64,000 bases of DNA, from positions 806,001 to 870,000 of the forward strand of contig NKIY01000002.1 of the NCBI GenBank assembly GCA_002256345.1, in the 5' to 3' direction. Both the position numbers and the translations under genes were made by a program. The notes beneath the pieces were generated by a model. It worked only from the letters and a program-made list of their open reading frames with translations. It did no database searches and was not told where the DNA came from. Source of the stretch: Bradyrhizobiaceae bacterium PARB1 (GTDB taxonomy: Bacteria; Pseudomonadota; Alphaproteobacteria; Rhizobiales; Xanthobacteraceae). Positions 49,785 through 57,999 of the stretch are shown here, piece after piece; the stretch's first letter is position 1; each line of letters starts with the position of its first letter.

Positions 49785-50576
49785 ATGCGTGACTTTCCGC
49801 CCTGCCGTATCGTCTGCCTGACCGAGGAGACCGTGGAGACGCTGTATCTGCTCGGCGAGCAGGATCGCATCGTCGGCGTGTCCGGCTATGCGGTGCGTCC
49901 GCCGCAAGTGCGGCGCGAGAAGCCGCGGGTGTCGGCCTTCATCTCGGCGGATGTGCCGAAAATTCTCGCGCTGGAGCCGGATCTCGTTCTCTGTTTTTCG
50001 GATTTGCAGGCCGAAATCGCCGCTGCGCTGATCCGCGCCGGCATCGCCGTGCATGTGTTCAACCAGCGCGACATTGCCGGAATCCTCGCAATGATCCGCA
50101 CTTTGGGGGCGCTTATCGACGCGAAAACACGCGCAAATGAGCTGGTGACGCAGCTTTCGTTGCGGCTTTCCAGCGTCAGCACGGCGGCAAAGTTGCGGCA
50201 GACAAAACCGCGCGTCTATTTTGAGGAATGGGACGATCCGCTCATCACCGGCATCGGCTGGGTGTCCGAACTGATCGAGCTCGCCGGCGGCATCGACGTG
50301 TTTCCGCAGATGCGGTTCCGCAAAGCGGCGAAGGATCGCATCGTCTCGCCGGACGAGGTCCGCGATGCGATGCCGGACATCATCCTCGCCTCCTGGTGCG
50401 GCAAGAAGGTCGTGGCGGACCGGATCAGGCGGCGGCCGGGTTGGAGTGACATTCCGGCCGTGCGCGACAATCGCATCGTTGAGATCAAATCCCCGCTGAT
50501 CCTGCAGCCGGGACCGGCGGCGTTGACGGATGGACTCGATGCGATCGTCGCGGCGATATGGGGCACTGCCGACTGA
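49785..50576 (+). CDS. BtuF-like cobalamin/iron-siderophore binding-type protein
   Basis: 263 residues. FPPCRIVCLTEETVETLYLLGEQDRIVGVSGYAVRPPQVRREKPRVSAFISADVPKILALEPDLVLCFSDLQAEIAAALIRAGIAVHVFNQRDIAGILAMIRTLGALID is a helical-backbone periplasmic-binding (BtuF/FhuD) fold. No signal peptide is present, so it would stay in the cytoplasm unless exported another way, and no btuC/btuD genes follow. Stand-alone cytoplasmic members of this family are known in sequence databases but not understood. Convergent with the PNPOx-family gene: the stops are adjacent. Confidence 0.75.
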   Translation: MRDFPPCRIVCLTEETVETLYLLGEQDRIVGVSGYAVRPPQVRREKPRVSAFISADVPKILALEPDLVLCFSDLQAEIAAALIRAGIAVHVFNQRDIAGILAMIRTLGALIDAKTRANELVTQLSLRLSSVSTAAKLRQTKPRVYFEEWDDPLITGIGWVSELIELAGGIDVFPQMRFRKAAKDRIVSPDEVRDAMPDIILASWCGKKVVADRIRRRPGWSDIPAVRDNRIVEIKSPLILQPGPAALTDGLDAIVAAIWGTAD

Positions 50577-51317
50577 CTATGGCTGATACCGCGCATAGGC
50601 ATCGGTCAGCGCGTCATCGAGAAGCCGGCCTTCGCTGTATATCGCGAGCGTCGCCGGCCGCTCTACACCCGGCAGCAGCCGCGGACACGGCTCCGGTGCG
50701 CCGACGATCGTCTTCACCGGAATGCGCTCGGCATAGATCGGCAGCTCGTAATCCTCCTCATCGTCGGCGACGCCCTTGGCGCGGATCTTTGCCGAGGCTT
50801 CCTCAATTTCCATCGCGATGAAGGACGTCGCCTTCATCTCCTGTGCAGTGGTCGCACGCAGACTCGCCGTGCGATCGGGGAAGAAGCGATCGACCATGGC
50901 GATGCCGGCGCGGTCCTTCTCCTCGGGATCGGTGACGAGATAGGCATTCCCGAATGCCATGACGGCACGATAGTCGGCGGAGTGATTGAAGCCGCAACGC
51001 GCCAGCACGAGGCTGTCGAGAAACGCCACCGTTAGACACACGCGCTGATGCGCGGTCTGGTTCTTCAGCATGCGGCTGGCGCTCGAACCGTGCCAGTACA
51101 GCGTCGTGCCTTCGCGCCAGAAAAAGGTGGGCGTGCAATAAGGCTGGCCGTCGATCACATAGGACACGTGGCACATCATTGAGGCGTCCAGGATCTTGTG
51201 CACTGTTTCGTGGTCGTAGAAGCCGCGATCGTGCCGGCGCTTCACACGATTGCGCTGACTGAGCGAATAAGTCGGTGCAGCGGTGTCGTCGGTGGTCTTC
51301 AGTTCGGCGGTGCTCAC
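50577..51317 (-). CDS. Pyridoxamine 5'-phosphate oxidase family (split-barrel) protein
   Basis: 246 residues from a GTG at 51317 with GGGGA upstream. RRHDRGFYDHETVHKILDASMMCHVSYVIDGQPYCTPTFFWREGTTLYWHGSSASRMLKN and RVCLTVAFLDSLVLARCGFNHSADYRAVMAFGNAYLVTDPEEKDRAG are typical of the FMN split-barrel proteins related to PNPOx, usually FMN- or heme-binding. The divergent MocR-type gene at 51390 is a PLP-dependent regulator and the likely controller; the 72-bp spacer would hold its operator. Confidence 0.85.
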   Translation of the reverse strand: MSTAELKTTDDTAAPTYSLSQRNRVKRRHDRGFYDHETVHKILDASMMCHVSYVIDGQPYCTPTFFWREGTTLYWHGSSASRMLKNQTAHQRVCLTVAFLDSLVLARCGFNHSADYRAVMAFGNAYLVTDPEEKDRAGIAMVDRFFPDRTASLRATTAQEMKATSFIAMEIEEASAKIRAKGVADDEEDYELPIYAERIPVKTIVGAPEPCPRLLPGVERPATLAIYSEGRLLDDALTDAYARYQP

Positions 51318-51389
51318 AGCAAGTCCCCGTGGATTGGAAGTATTCGAATTGTTGTAGCTTTCGGATTGGTCTGCGATAGTGCCAATTCC

Positions 51390-52901
51390 ATGCGAAATAT
51401 TCCGACCAATTTGCGCACGCGAAAATCGGCTTCGGCCAGTCCGCACGAGTTGCCGCTCGATCTCGACGGGGCGCATATCGATCAGCAGGCCTCCGCACCG
51501 GAGCGCCTCTATCAGGCGCTGCGCCACGCCATCTCGACGGGCATGGCGAAGCCCGGCGCGGCGCTGCCGCCGTCGCGGCATCTTGCCGAACAGACCGGCT
51601 TTCGCCGCAACACCGTCACCGACGCCTATGAGCGCCTGATCGCCGACGGCTTTGCCGTCGCGCGTGTCGGCTCCGGCACGTTCGTTGCGGAGCGCATTCC
51701 ATCGGCCGTCGCCAGCAAGGCCGCGAAGCGCATCGCCATTGCCGAGCCGCAGAGCGGCACGCTGGCGCTCGGCTGCACCGATATCGACGAAACGACGTTG
51801 CGTCGTTTTCGCTCTTTTGTCGGTCGCCGCATGCGTGCTTTCGGCAGCGAACACCTGCATTACGGCGATCCGCGCGGGAGCCTTGAACTCCGCATCGCTA
51901 TCGCCAATCACCTGCTCTCGGCGCGCGGCCTGCGCTGCGATCCCGACCAGATCATGCTGACCTCCGGCACCCAGCACGGGCTGCGCATCGTGCTGTCCGC
52001 GATCCTCAAGCCGGGCGAACAGATCTGGGTCGAAGACCCCGGCTACCCCGCCGCGCGAAAATCCATCGAGCATTATGGCGGCCGGCCCGTCTCGGTGCCG
52101 GTGGACGATCACGGCCTGATCGTTGCCAAAGGCCGCTCGGCAGCGCCCCGCGCGCGCGCCGCTTACGTCACGCCGTCGCATCAGTTTCCGCTCGGCGTGC
52201 AGATGGCGATGCCGCGGCGGCTGGAATTGCTGGACTGGGCGCGCGCCGCCGATGCCTTCGTCTTCGAGGACGATTACGACAGCGAATTTCGTTATGACGG
52301 CGCGCCACTGCTCTCGCTCGCCGGCATCGATCACCTGCGCCGCGTGGTCTATATGGGCACCTTTGCGAAAACGCTGTTTCCCGGCCTGCGCATCGGTTAC
52401 TGCGCGCTCCCCGAAAACCTCATCGGCCCCGTCGCTACCGCGCGTGCGGCGATGGACCGCTTTCCCGCGACGGTGATGGAAGGCGCCATTGCCGACATGC
52501 TGAATTCGGGCGCTTTCGCCGCCAATCTGCGCAGAATGCGCGGCCGCTATCGCGAGGCGCGCGACGCGCTGGCGCACACGCTGATCGACACATCGGACGG
52601 CCAACTCTCGGTGCCCGTCCCCTCGCAGGGCCTGCATCTGGTCGCGCGATTCGCACAGGCGACGCCGCTGCTGATTGCCGCAGAGGCCAAGGCCGCTGCC
52701 GGCGTCGAAGGCTGGCTGCTGGCCGACACCTATCTGCGCGCGCGTCCGGCACCCGGCTTCGTGCTCGGCTTCTCCGGCCATCCCATAAACAAGCTGGTCG
52801 CCGCCGCGGAGACGCTTGCAAGAGCGTCGGCCGCAACCTTGCGGATTCACCAAAAGGCGAAGACCGCGCCGCGTCGTGGAACCGTCGCCCGGGGATCGTA
52901 A
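51390..52901 (+). CDS. MocR-type regulator (GntR HTH plus aminotransferase domain)
   Basis: 503 residues from ATG 51390. A GntR winged helix (LYQALRHAISTGMAKPGAALPPSRHLAEQTGFRRNTVTDAYERLIADGFAVARVGSGTFV) is joined to a fold-type I aminotransferase domain; the PLP lysine is in GTFAKTLFPGLRIGY and DYDSEFRY is also present. MocR proteins sense PLP or amino compounds and often control a neighbouring gene divergently, here the PNPOx-family gene. The very long antisense frame across both genes is a high-G+C artefact. Confidence 0.9.
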   Translation: MRNIPTNLRTRKSASASPHELPLDLDGAHIDQQASAPERLYQALRHAISTGMAKPGAALPPSRHLAEQTGFRRNTVTDAYERLIADGFAVARVGSGTFVAERIPSAVASKAAKRIAIAEPQSGTLALGCTDIDETTLRRFRSFVGRRMRAFGSEHLHYGDPRGSLELRIAIANHLLSARGLRCDPDQIMLTSGTQHGLRIVLSAILKPGEQIWVEDPGYPAARKSIEHYGGRPVSVPVDDHGLIVAKGRSAAPRARAAYVTPSHQFPLGVQMAMPRRLELLDWARAADAFVFEDDYDSEFRYDGAPLLSLAGIDHLRRVVYMGTFAKTLFPGLRIGYCALPENLIGPVATARAAMDRFPATVMEGAIADMLNSGAFAANLRRMRGRYREARDALAHTLIDTSDGQLSVPVPSQGLHLVARFAQATPLLIAAEAKAAAGVEGWLLADTYLRARPAPGFVLGFSGHPINKLVAAAETLARASAATLRIHQKAKTAPRRGTVARGS

Positions 52902-52979
52902 TTAAGGGGAACGGTCGCGTGCTTTGAGAATCGAAGGCCCGTCCGTAAATTGCATCGCCAACGTCCCCATGGAGACCTC

Positions 52980-53132
52980 ATGTCCGGCAATCGTAACGTG
53001 CTCTATCTCATCATCGGCGCGCTCATCGTCGGCATTGGCGTCCTCGGCTACAATCTCTATCAGGAAAAGAAAGAGCCGCAGGGCCTGCAGATCAATGTCG
53101 GGCCCGATGGCCTGAAGGTGCAGAACAAGTAA
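52980..53132 (+). CDS. Small membrane-anchored protein
   Basis: 50 residues from ATG 52980 with GGAG upstream: MSGNRNVLYLIIGALIVGIGVLGYNLYQEKKEPQGLQINVGPDGLKVQNK. One N-terminal helix and a short soluble tail of the type often seen in Bradyrhizobium small proteins. Same strand and 11 bp ahead of the next small exported protein, so they may share an operon. Function unknown. Confidence 0.7.
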   Translation: MSGNRNVLYLIIGALIVGIGVLGYNLYQEKKEPQGLQINVGPDGLKVQNK

Positions 53133-53143
53133 CGGACATCGTC

Positions 53144-53389
53144 ATGCGCGCGGTCACAGCTTTCGGCATTCTCGCAATCATCACCATCGCCACGCCGGCC
53201 CTCGCTGTCGATCAGGTATCGCGCGAGGCCGACATTGTCGATCTTCGCCTGGGCCAGCGCATCTGGGTCGATGACGGCTCCTGCCCCACTGGCCAGATCA
53301 AGGAAGTAATGGGCGCAACACTCGCAGCCGGCGGCGGTGTCGCCCGTGTCAAGAAATGCGTACCACGCAGCCCGACACGGGTTCGTTGA
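53144..53389 (+). CDS. Small secreted DUF6719-like protein
   Basis: 81 residues. Signal peptide MRAVTAFGILAIITIATPALAV, then VDLRLGQRIWVDDGSCPTGQIKEVMGATLAAGGGVARVKKCVPR with two cysteines that may form a disulfide. The pattern SCPxGQIKEV..G resembles a conserved small periplasmic family in Bradyrhizobiaceae; the DUF name is from memory. Probably co-transcribed with the gene at 52980. Confidence 0.65.
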   Translation: MRAVTAFGILAIITIATPALAVDQVSREADIVDLRLGQRIWVDDGSCPTGQIKEVMGATLAAGGGVARVKKCVPRSPTRVR

Positions 53390-53502
53390 TATCGTAGGCC
53401 CGCCGCGTTGCTTCGATGACGGTTAACCGCGGCGAACACCCCTTCATTGCGATGATCTCGTGGGGTGCCGAATTTCTAATCTTCCTGGACCAGACTGTAG
53501 CC

Positions 53503-53536
53503 CACGGTGCGGCGACATCATTGTCGCCGCACCGTG
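53503..53536. terminator. Long perfect hairpin between convergent genes
   Basis: A 15-bp perfect stem (cacggtgcggcgaca / tgtcgccgcaccgtg) with a 4-base loop (tcat). It lies 113 bp after one convergent stop and 47 bp before the other. No T-run, so a factor-independent role is uncertain, but the stem is strong. Confidence 0.5.
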
Positions 53537-53583
53537 CAGGCTCGGGAAGCCGACAGGAATGTCTGCGGCAATCGCAGATCGGT

Positions 53584-54411
53584 TTATGTTCCCTGGGCCT
53601 CGGCCGAGACTGATGCCCATTTATCCCAGACCGCCAGGCGCTCTTCGTAAACCTTGCGCACCATCGGAAAGACCGTTGCCCCCAGCAGAATGCGCAGCGG
53701 CGGCTCTGCCGCGTCTACTACATTAAAGATTGCCTCGGATGTTGCCTTGGGATCGCCCATGCTCTCCGGACCGAAGGCCGCGAACAGATGCTCCTTGATC
53801 GGAGTGTAGACCGGGATGGGCTGGGAACTCCTGAGCGAGCTCGGATCAGCGAAGTCAGTCGCATAGCCACCGGGCTCGATCAGCGTGACTTTGATGCCGA
53901 AACCCGCAACCTCCTGCGACAGCGCATCCATCAGCCCTTCCAGGCCCCATTTGGAAGCGTGATACATACCAAAGGTAGGAAATGCCGTGACGCCGCCGAT
54001 GCTGGAGACGGCCAGGATATGACCGGATTTCTGCTCACGCAGAATAGGAAGCGCGGCCTGCGTCACCCACAGCGCCCCCAACAAATTGGTCTCGATCTGA
54101 GCCCGCGCTTCGGCCGCGCTGAGCTCCTCGACCGCGCCGAGCTGGCCGTAGCCTGCATTGTTGAGAACGATATCGAGCCGCCCGAAGGCGTTCCTTCCTT
54201 GCGCAACGGCCTCAAAAGCCGCAGCCCGGTCCGTGACATCCAGCGCCAGCGGCAGGACCGACTTCCCATACGTATTCACAAGCGGTTCCAGCACCGCTGG
54301 ATTACGTGCGGTGGCGATAACCTTGTCCCCCCGCTTCAGCGCTGCCTCGGTCCAGATCCGGCCAAAGCCGCGGGATGCCCCTGTAATGAACCATACTTTT
54401 CCATCGGACAT
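53584..54411 (-). CDS. Short-chain dehydrogenase/reductase under a TetR regulator
   Basis: 275 residues from ATG 54411 (GAGAGA upstream). Cofactor motif WFITGASRGFGRIWTEAAL, LNNAGYGQLGAVEEL, catalytic SSIGG..YHASKWGLEGLMDAL. It is like the classic SDRs annotated as oxidoreductases with unknown substrate. Divergent from the TetR gene at 54518, with two palindromes between them, so its expression is likely repressed until an inducer appears. Confidence 0.9.
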   Translation of the reverse strand: MSDGKVWFITGASRGFGRIWTEAALKRGDKVIATARNPAVLEPLVNTYGKSVLPLALDVTDRAAAFEAVAQGRNAFGRLDIVLNNAGYGQLGAVEELSAAEARAQIETNLLGALWVTQAALPILREQKSGHILAVSSIGGVTAFPTFGMYHASKWGLEGLMDALSQEVAGFGIKVTLIEPGGYATDFADPSSLRSSQPIPVYTPIKEHLFAAFGPESMGDPKATSEAIFNVVDAAEPPLRILLGATVFPMVRKVYEERLAVWDKWASVSAEAQGT

Positions 54412-54444
54412 GATCGCTCTCTCTTTCTCAGTTTCATGACGTCT

Positions 54445-54506
54445 TGACATTTTATGATATTATGTCACAACGACTGGACGAGATGACATTTCCTGCATAA
54501 ATGTCA
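54445..54506. promoter_or_regulatory. Two identical TetR-type operators in a divergent promoter
   Basis: TGACAT-N11-ATGTCA occurs twice: 54445-54467 and 54484-54506. Arms and spacer length are the same, and the centres are 39 bp apart, close to four turns of B-DNA, so both dimers would sit on about the same face. Both lie in the 106-bp gap between the divergent SDR and tetR genes, the expected place for an autoregulated TetR operator pair. Confidence 0.8.
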
Positions 54507-54517
54507 AGATAACAGGC

Positions 54518-55090
54518 ATGAACGAATCGATCACAGCTCCGTCAAAACGGGACCGTGCCGTCGAGGCGGGGGCGCGGATTTTCCTACGCTTCGGTTTCGC
54601 GCAGGCGACCATGGGCGACATCGCGCAGGCCGCCGGCATGTCGCGGCCGGCGCTTTATCTGATCTTTTCCAGCAAGGAGGAGGTGTTCGAGGCTGTCGTC
54701 GCAAACTGGATCGAGGACGGTCTGGCGCGGATCGCCGCCGGCCTCGCCGCCCGCGCCACGCTCGGAGAAAAACTCCGCTTCGCCTGCGAGATTTGGTGCG
54801 TGGAGGGAGTGGAACAGGCTTTGGCCAACCCGGATGTGCGCGACATGAGCCGGCTGCCTGCGGTTCAAAAAAGCTACGCCCGCTTCGAGGCCTGCCTGAC
54901 GGATATCTTACGCGAGGCTGCGGAGCGCTCCAGTCTCGGTGCCGCGGCCGGCGACCTGGCGCGGGTGATCGTCTCCGCGATGCAAGGTTTCAAACAGACC
55001 GTCCAGAGCGGCGAGGAGATGCGGCACCTGATCGCAATCCAGATATTGGCGATTGAACAGGCCCTGATCTCCCACCCGCGATCAGGCTAG
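54518..55090 (+). CDS. TetR family regulator divergent from the SDR gene
   Basis: 190 residues. The HTH is KRDRAVEAGARIFLRFGFAQATMGDIAQAAGMSRPALYLIFSSKEEVFEAVVANWIEDGLARI. The C-terminal domain (TLGEKLRFACEIWCVEGVEQALANPDVRDMSRLPAVQKSYARFEACLTDIL) is of the TetR/AcrR kind. Start ATG 54518 lies 11 bases after the second operator. Probable autorepressor that also controls the SDR gene. Confidence 0.9.
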   Translation: MNESITAPSKRDRAVEAGARIFLRFGFAQATMGDIAQAAGMSRPALYLIFSSKEEVFEAVVANWIEDGLARIAAGLAARATLGEKLRFACEIWCVEGVEQALANPDVRDMSRLPAVQKSYARFEACLTDILREAAERSSLGAAAGDLARVIVSAMQGFKQTVQSGEEMRHLIAIQILAIEQALISHPRSG

Positions 55091-55884
55091 GTGTTCAGTC
55101 CCGAAGTGAGGCGGGTTGGATCGCATCTGAATCGCTTGGAGTTGTCTGTCGCATTATCATGATCCCTTTTCCGCGCGGCCAAAGGGCCGAGCGCAAAAGC
55201 TCCTATCACTCCGCCGGAGGCATTCAGGATTTCTATGCTGCGAAGGCAATTGGACGATGTCTAATGCGTCTGCGCCCACGGACCAGAACGCGGTGGCTGT
55301 AACAAAGGCGGCTTCCGTCGCAAAAACGGTGCTGCTGCCGGGCGTTCCTGTCCCGACTCCTCGAATTCCCATCGGTCTGGGTTCGTTGTCAGTGGAAGCG
55401 GAGGCGCGGGCGCGCGACGGGGCACAGGTCGCGGCGATGACTTGGGGACGGGGAGCGAACGCGCTGTCCGGATCAGCCCACGTTTCCCCGGCAGGAGACG
55501 CATACAAGTTGGCAAGTGCATTTGGAGACGATTTCAGCCAGATGATGGTCATCGGCAAGAGCCCGTTCGGAACTTTTGCAAAGCCACCATCCACGGAACG
55601 CATTCAGTCGTGGGCGGGCGGCACGCCGAAGTATCCGGCTTGCGAGGCATTCGGCCGCGAGCCAGGCCTGGTCGGCGCGATAGGAGGAGCGGTAGGAGTG
55701 CCGCCGGAATGGAATGACAAAGCTGCGGATGCGGGACAACTCTCGACCGCACGGGCTCGATAAGATTGGCCTCAGCGCTCTACGCAGCGCGGACATTTAA
55801 TTTAGACTTGCGACGAAGCAATCCTGAGAACCACGGGCAAAGGTTGGATTGCTTCGTCGCAAGGGCTCCTCGCAATGACGACGA
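55091..55884. other. Region with a duplicated leader and no certain gene
   Basis: A 794-bp stretch. Part (55155-55265) is a diverged copy of the leader at 56328. A plus-strand frame 55257-55763 (168 codons, MSNASAPTDQNAVAVTKAASVAKTVLLPGVPVPTPRIP) and a minus-strand frame 55157-55603 both stay open. Neither has a good ribosome binding site or a recognised family, so no gene is called. The stretch 55800-55870 contains ATTGCTTCGTCGCAAGGGCTCCTCGCAATGACG-type direct repeats common as intergenic scraps in these genomes. Confidence 0.35.
55155..55265 (-). repeat. Diverged copy 1 of a leader/gene-end segment
   Basis: About 80 percent by eye similar to 56328-56440 across some 110 bases, including GTGATAGGAGCTT, GGGATCATGA and the spaced CATTAGA..CGTCCAAT. 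In copy 1 the start codon leads to a 21-codon frame that quickly stops, so the following gene has been lost. Confidence 0.6.
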
Positions 55885-56334
55885 TTAAAACATCCCGTTC
55901 TCATTCGCGGTTTTTTCCGGGATCGGCTGGTTGACGTCCCAGTGCTCGACGATCTTGCCGTTTTCCAGCTTGAAGATATCGACGATGGCATTGCCGCGGT
56001 TGCCCTTTTCACGCACCGCATGGACGTGCAGGATCACATAGTCGCCGTCGGCGAAGACCTTCTTGATCTCGCTATGGGAGTCCGGGAATTTCTCGCGCAG
56101 GAAGGCGATGAACTTCCCGAAGCCCTCGATGCCATCCGCTGCCGTCGGATTGTGCTGGACATAGCGCGGACCGAAATACTTCGCGGCGGCTTCGAAATCC
56201 TTCTGGTTCAGTCCCTTCTCGTAGAATTCGACCACCGTTTTCTTGTTGGCCTCCTGCGTTGCCGTGTCGGCTGCCATTGCCGATGTCGAGAGAACCAAAG
56301 CTGCGGCCAGCGCCGTGAAGAAACGCATTGTCAT
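55885..56334 (-). CDS. Exported SnoaL-like protein (NTF2 fold)
   Basis: 149 residues. Signal peptide MTMRFFTALAAALVLSTSAMAAD; then TQEANKKTVVEFYEKGLNQKDFEAAAKYFGPRYVQHNPTAADGIEGFGKFIAFLREKFPDSHSEIKKVFADGDYVILHVHAVREKGNRGNAIVDIFKLENGKIVEHWDVNQPIPEKTANENGMF, the predicted SnoaL-like aldol condensation-catalysing family. Periplasmic. ATG 56334 or 56328 could serve as start. Downstream of an SDR on the same strand. The leader is duplicated at 55155. Confidence 0.8.
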   Translation of the reverse strand: MTMRFFTALAAALVLSTSAMAADTATQEANKKTVVEFYEKGLNQKDFEAAAKYFGPRYVQHNPTAADGIEGFGKFIAFLREKFPDSHSEIKKVFADGDYVILHVHAVREKGNRGNAIVDIFKLENGKIVEHWDVNQPIPEKTANENGMF

Positions 56335-56440
56335 GATCCCTTTCCCGTGCGGCCGACGGACCGCGCGCAGAAGCTCCTATCACCGCGGTGGAGGCAGTCA
56401 GGATCACTTTGCCGCGAACGCGATTGGACGAGATCTAATG
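56328..56440 (-). repeat. Diverged copy 2 of the leader segment
   Basis: This copy spans from the last codons of the SDR gene at 56435 to the start of the SnoaL-like gene, so the shared segment contains a gene end, the spacer, the ribosome binding site and a start codon. The better-preserved copy, in a functional context. Confidence 0.6.
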
Positions 56441-57256
56441 CTTCGCCGGCTCGCTCGGCGGCACCGGCGTGTTGCTATCCCCCGAGCTTGCGCCGCCGTC
56501 GATGGGCAGCGTGATGCCGGTGATCCAGCGGGCCTCATCGCTGGCCAGAAACAGCACGCCGTTGCCGACATCCCAGCCGGTGCCCTCGGTGCCAAGCAGC
56601 GTCATTGCCGTGCGGGCCAGCCGCATCTCATCGCTCATGCCGCGCGATGCGACCATGGGCGTGTAAACCGTACCCGGCGCGATGCAGTTGACGCGGATGC
56701 CGCTGCGGCCGTGATGCGCAGCCATCGCCTTGGTGAGGCCGATCACTGCCGCTTTCGATGTCGGATATAGCAGGCTGGGATGGCCGCCGCGCAGACCCGC
56801 GATCGAGGCCAGGTTGATGATCGAACCACCGCCCGATCTGATCATCGCCGGAATGGCGTATTTCGACATCAGCATCATTGAGGTGACGTTGACCGTCATG
56901 GCGTCGTCCCACGCCCCGACATCGACCTCAACGGCATCGCCGCGCGGCCCGGTGATGCCGACATTGTTGATCAGGATATCGAGCCTACCGAAGCCCGCCA
57001 CCGTACGCTCGACGATCGCCTCGCAAGTGGCGGGGTCGCTGACGTCGCCGTCATAGATGTGATAAGCACCGCCCTCGTCTGCGACCAGACGCGCAGTCTC
57101 CTCGGCCCAGTCGGGATTGAGATCGACCAGCGCGACCTTCGCACCGTGCCGGGCCAACAGTACCGCCGCCGCACGCCCGTTGCCGATGCCATCTCCGCGT
57201 GAGCCCGCGCCGGTGACAATCGCCACCTTGCCGTTCAAACGACCGTCGCCCGCCAT
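56435..57256 (-). CDS. Short-chain dehydrogenase/reductase
   Basis: 273 residues from ATG 57256. VAIVTGAGSRGDGIGNGRAAAVLLARHGAKVALVDLNPD (TGxxxGxG with an inserted residue pattern GSRGDGIGNG), INNVGITGPRGDAVEVDV, and catalytic INLASIAGLRGGHPSLLYPTSKAAVIGLTKAM. C-terminus IDGGASSGDS. NAD(P)-dependent oxidoreductase, substrate unknown. It precedes the exported SnoaL-like gene by 100 bp on the same strand. Confidence 0.9.
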   Translation of the reverse strand: MAGDGRLNGKVAIVTGAGSRGDGIGNGRAAAVLLARHGAKVALVDLNPDWAEETARLVADEGGAYHIYDGDVSDPATCEAIVERTVAGFGRLDILINNVGITGPRGDAVEVDVGAWDDAMTVNVTSMMLMSKYAIPAMIRSGGGSIINLASIAGLRGGHPSLLYPTSKAAVIGLTKAMAAHHGRSGIRVNCIAPGTVYTPMVASRGMSDEMRLARTAMTLLGTEGTGWDVGNGVLFLASDEARWITGITLPIDGGASSGDSNTPVPPSEPAKH

Positions 57257-57411
57257 GCCATCAACGTCCCCTGAAACATGCACCCCAGAGGCTCCGGCGC
57301 TGCATTCCAGGATCGACGATAACGCGCAATCCCGACTTGCTGCAATGTTTCACTTCGCCGCGAAGCTGCAAAAGTAAATTATGCCTTTTGCATGGTCGAT
57401 CGGTGAGTCCG

Positions 57412-57801
57412 TCAATCGGGAACCGGCTCGTACATGCACTGCCATGTCGGCTTGGCAATCTGGCTGAAGGCGGCGCTGATCATCGGCTGCTTGGATGCCG
57501 GTATCCAGTCTTTCTCAAGGCTCGGGACGCCGCGCTCGCTGATGCCCCGCAGCAGCGCTGCGCGCAGATCCTCGTCTTCGACCGATGCGACTGCGTGATC
57601 GTGGAGGCAGACGCAGACTGCTTCGGGATGCGCCCAGCGACCGATCATATGAGGTGAGCACAACCGGACGAATTCACCGCGCCGATCGGGCAGCTTGCGC
57701 CAGTTCGTGAGGTTCCCAGGCTGCGCCTGCGCGGCCTGGCTGAGAGCGGATGCGAGAATGATGGAAAGACAGACAGCTACGCGGATTCTGAATGTTATCA
57801 T
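57412..57801 (-). CDS. Small secreted protein of unknown function
   Basis: 129 residues. Signal peptide MITFRIRVAVCLSIILASALSQAAQAQ; mature part with cysteines in VRLCSPHMIG, VCVCLHDHAVA and WQCMYEPVP. VEDEDLRAALLRGISERGVPSLE reads like an acidic helix. No known family. Periplasmic and possibly disulfide-bonded. Upstream of it on the same strand lies the 53-residue membrane gene at 57838. Confidence 0.65.
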   Translation of the reverse strand: MITFRIRVAVCLSIILASALSQAAQAQPGNLTNWRKLPDRRGEFVRLCSPHMIGRWAHPEAVCVCLHDHAVASVEDEDLRAALLRGISERGVPSLEKDWIPASKQPMISAAFSQIAKPTWQCMYEPVPD

Positions 57802-57837
57802 CCCGGACTTTTCTTGTTGTCGAAACAGAATTGCGGC

Positions 57838-57999
57838 TCAGCGCACCGACACCATCGCCAAGGTGGCTGGCGCCGCCGGAACCGGCTGGCCGTTGAATGC
57901 GAAACTGCCGACATGCGGAAGGTTGCCATCGGTCGACCCCACAAACGACAGACCACCGAACAGGAAAGCGAAAGCGAGGATGAGGCTGGCAAAGTTCAT
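57838..57999 (-). CDS. Short membrane or exported protein
   Basis: 53 residues from ATG 57999 with GGGAGA 6 bases upstream: MNFASLILAFAFLFGGLSFVGSTDGNLPHVGSFAFNGQPVPAAPATLAMVSVR. A signal-like or membrane helix and a short tail. Such short exported proteins recur in this window. Same strand and 36 bp ahead of the gene at 57412, possibly one unit. Confidence 0.6.
   Translation of the reverse strand: MNFASLILAFAFLFGGLSFVGSTDGNLPHVGSFAFNGQPVPAAPATLAMVSVR

Noticed and set aside
50577-52853. 758-codon open frame on the minus strand spanning two genes
   Set aside because: Only its last part (from the GTG at 51317) is the real PNPOx-family gene. The rest is antisense to the MocR gene and owes its openness to high G+C.
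55257-55763. 168-codon plus-strand frame
   Set aside because: No convincing ribosome binding site and no recognised family; the opposite strand is open too, so coding status is undecided.
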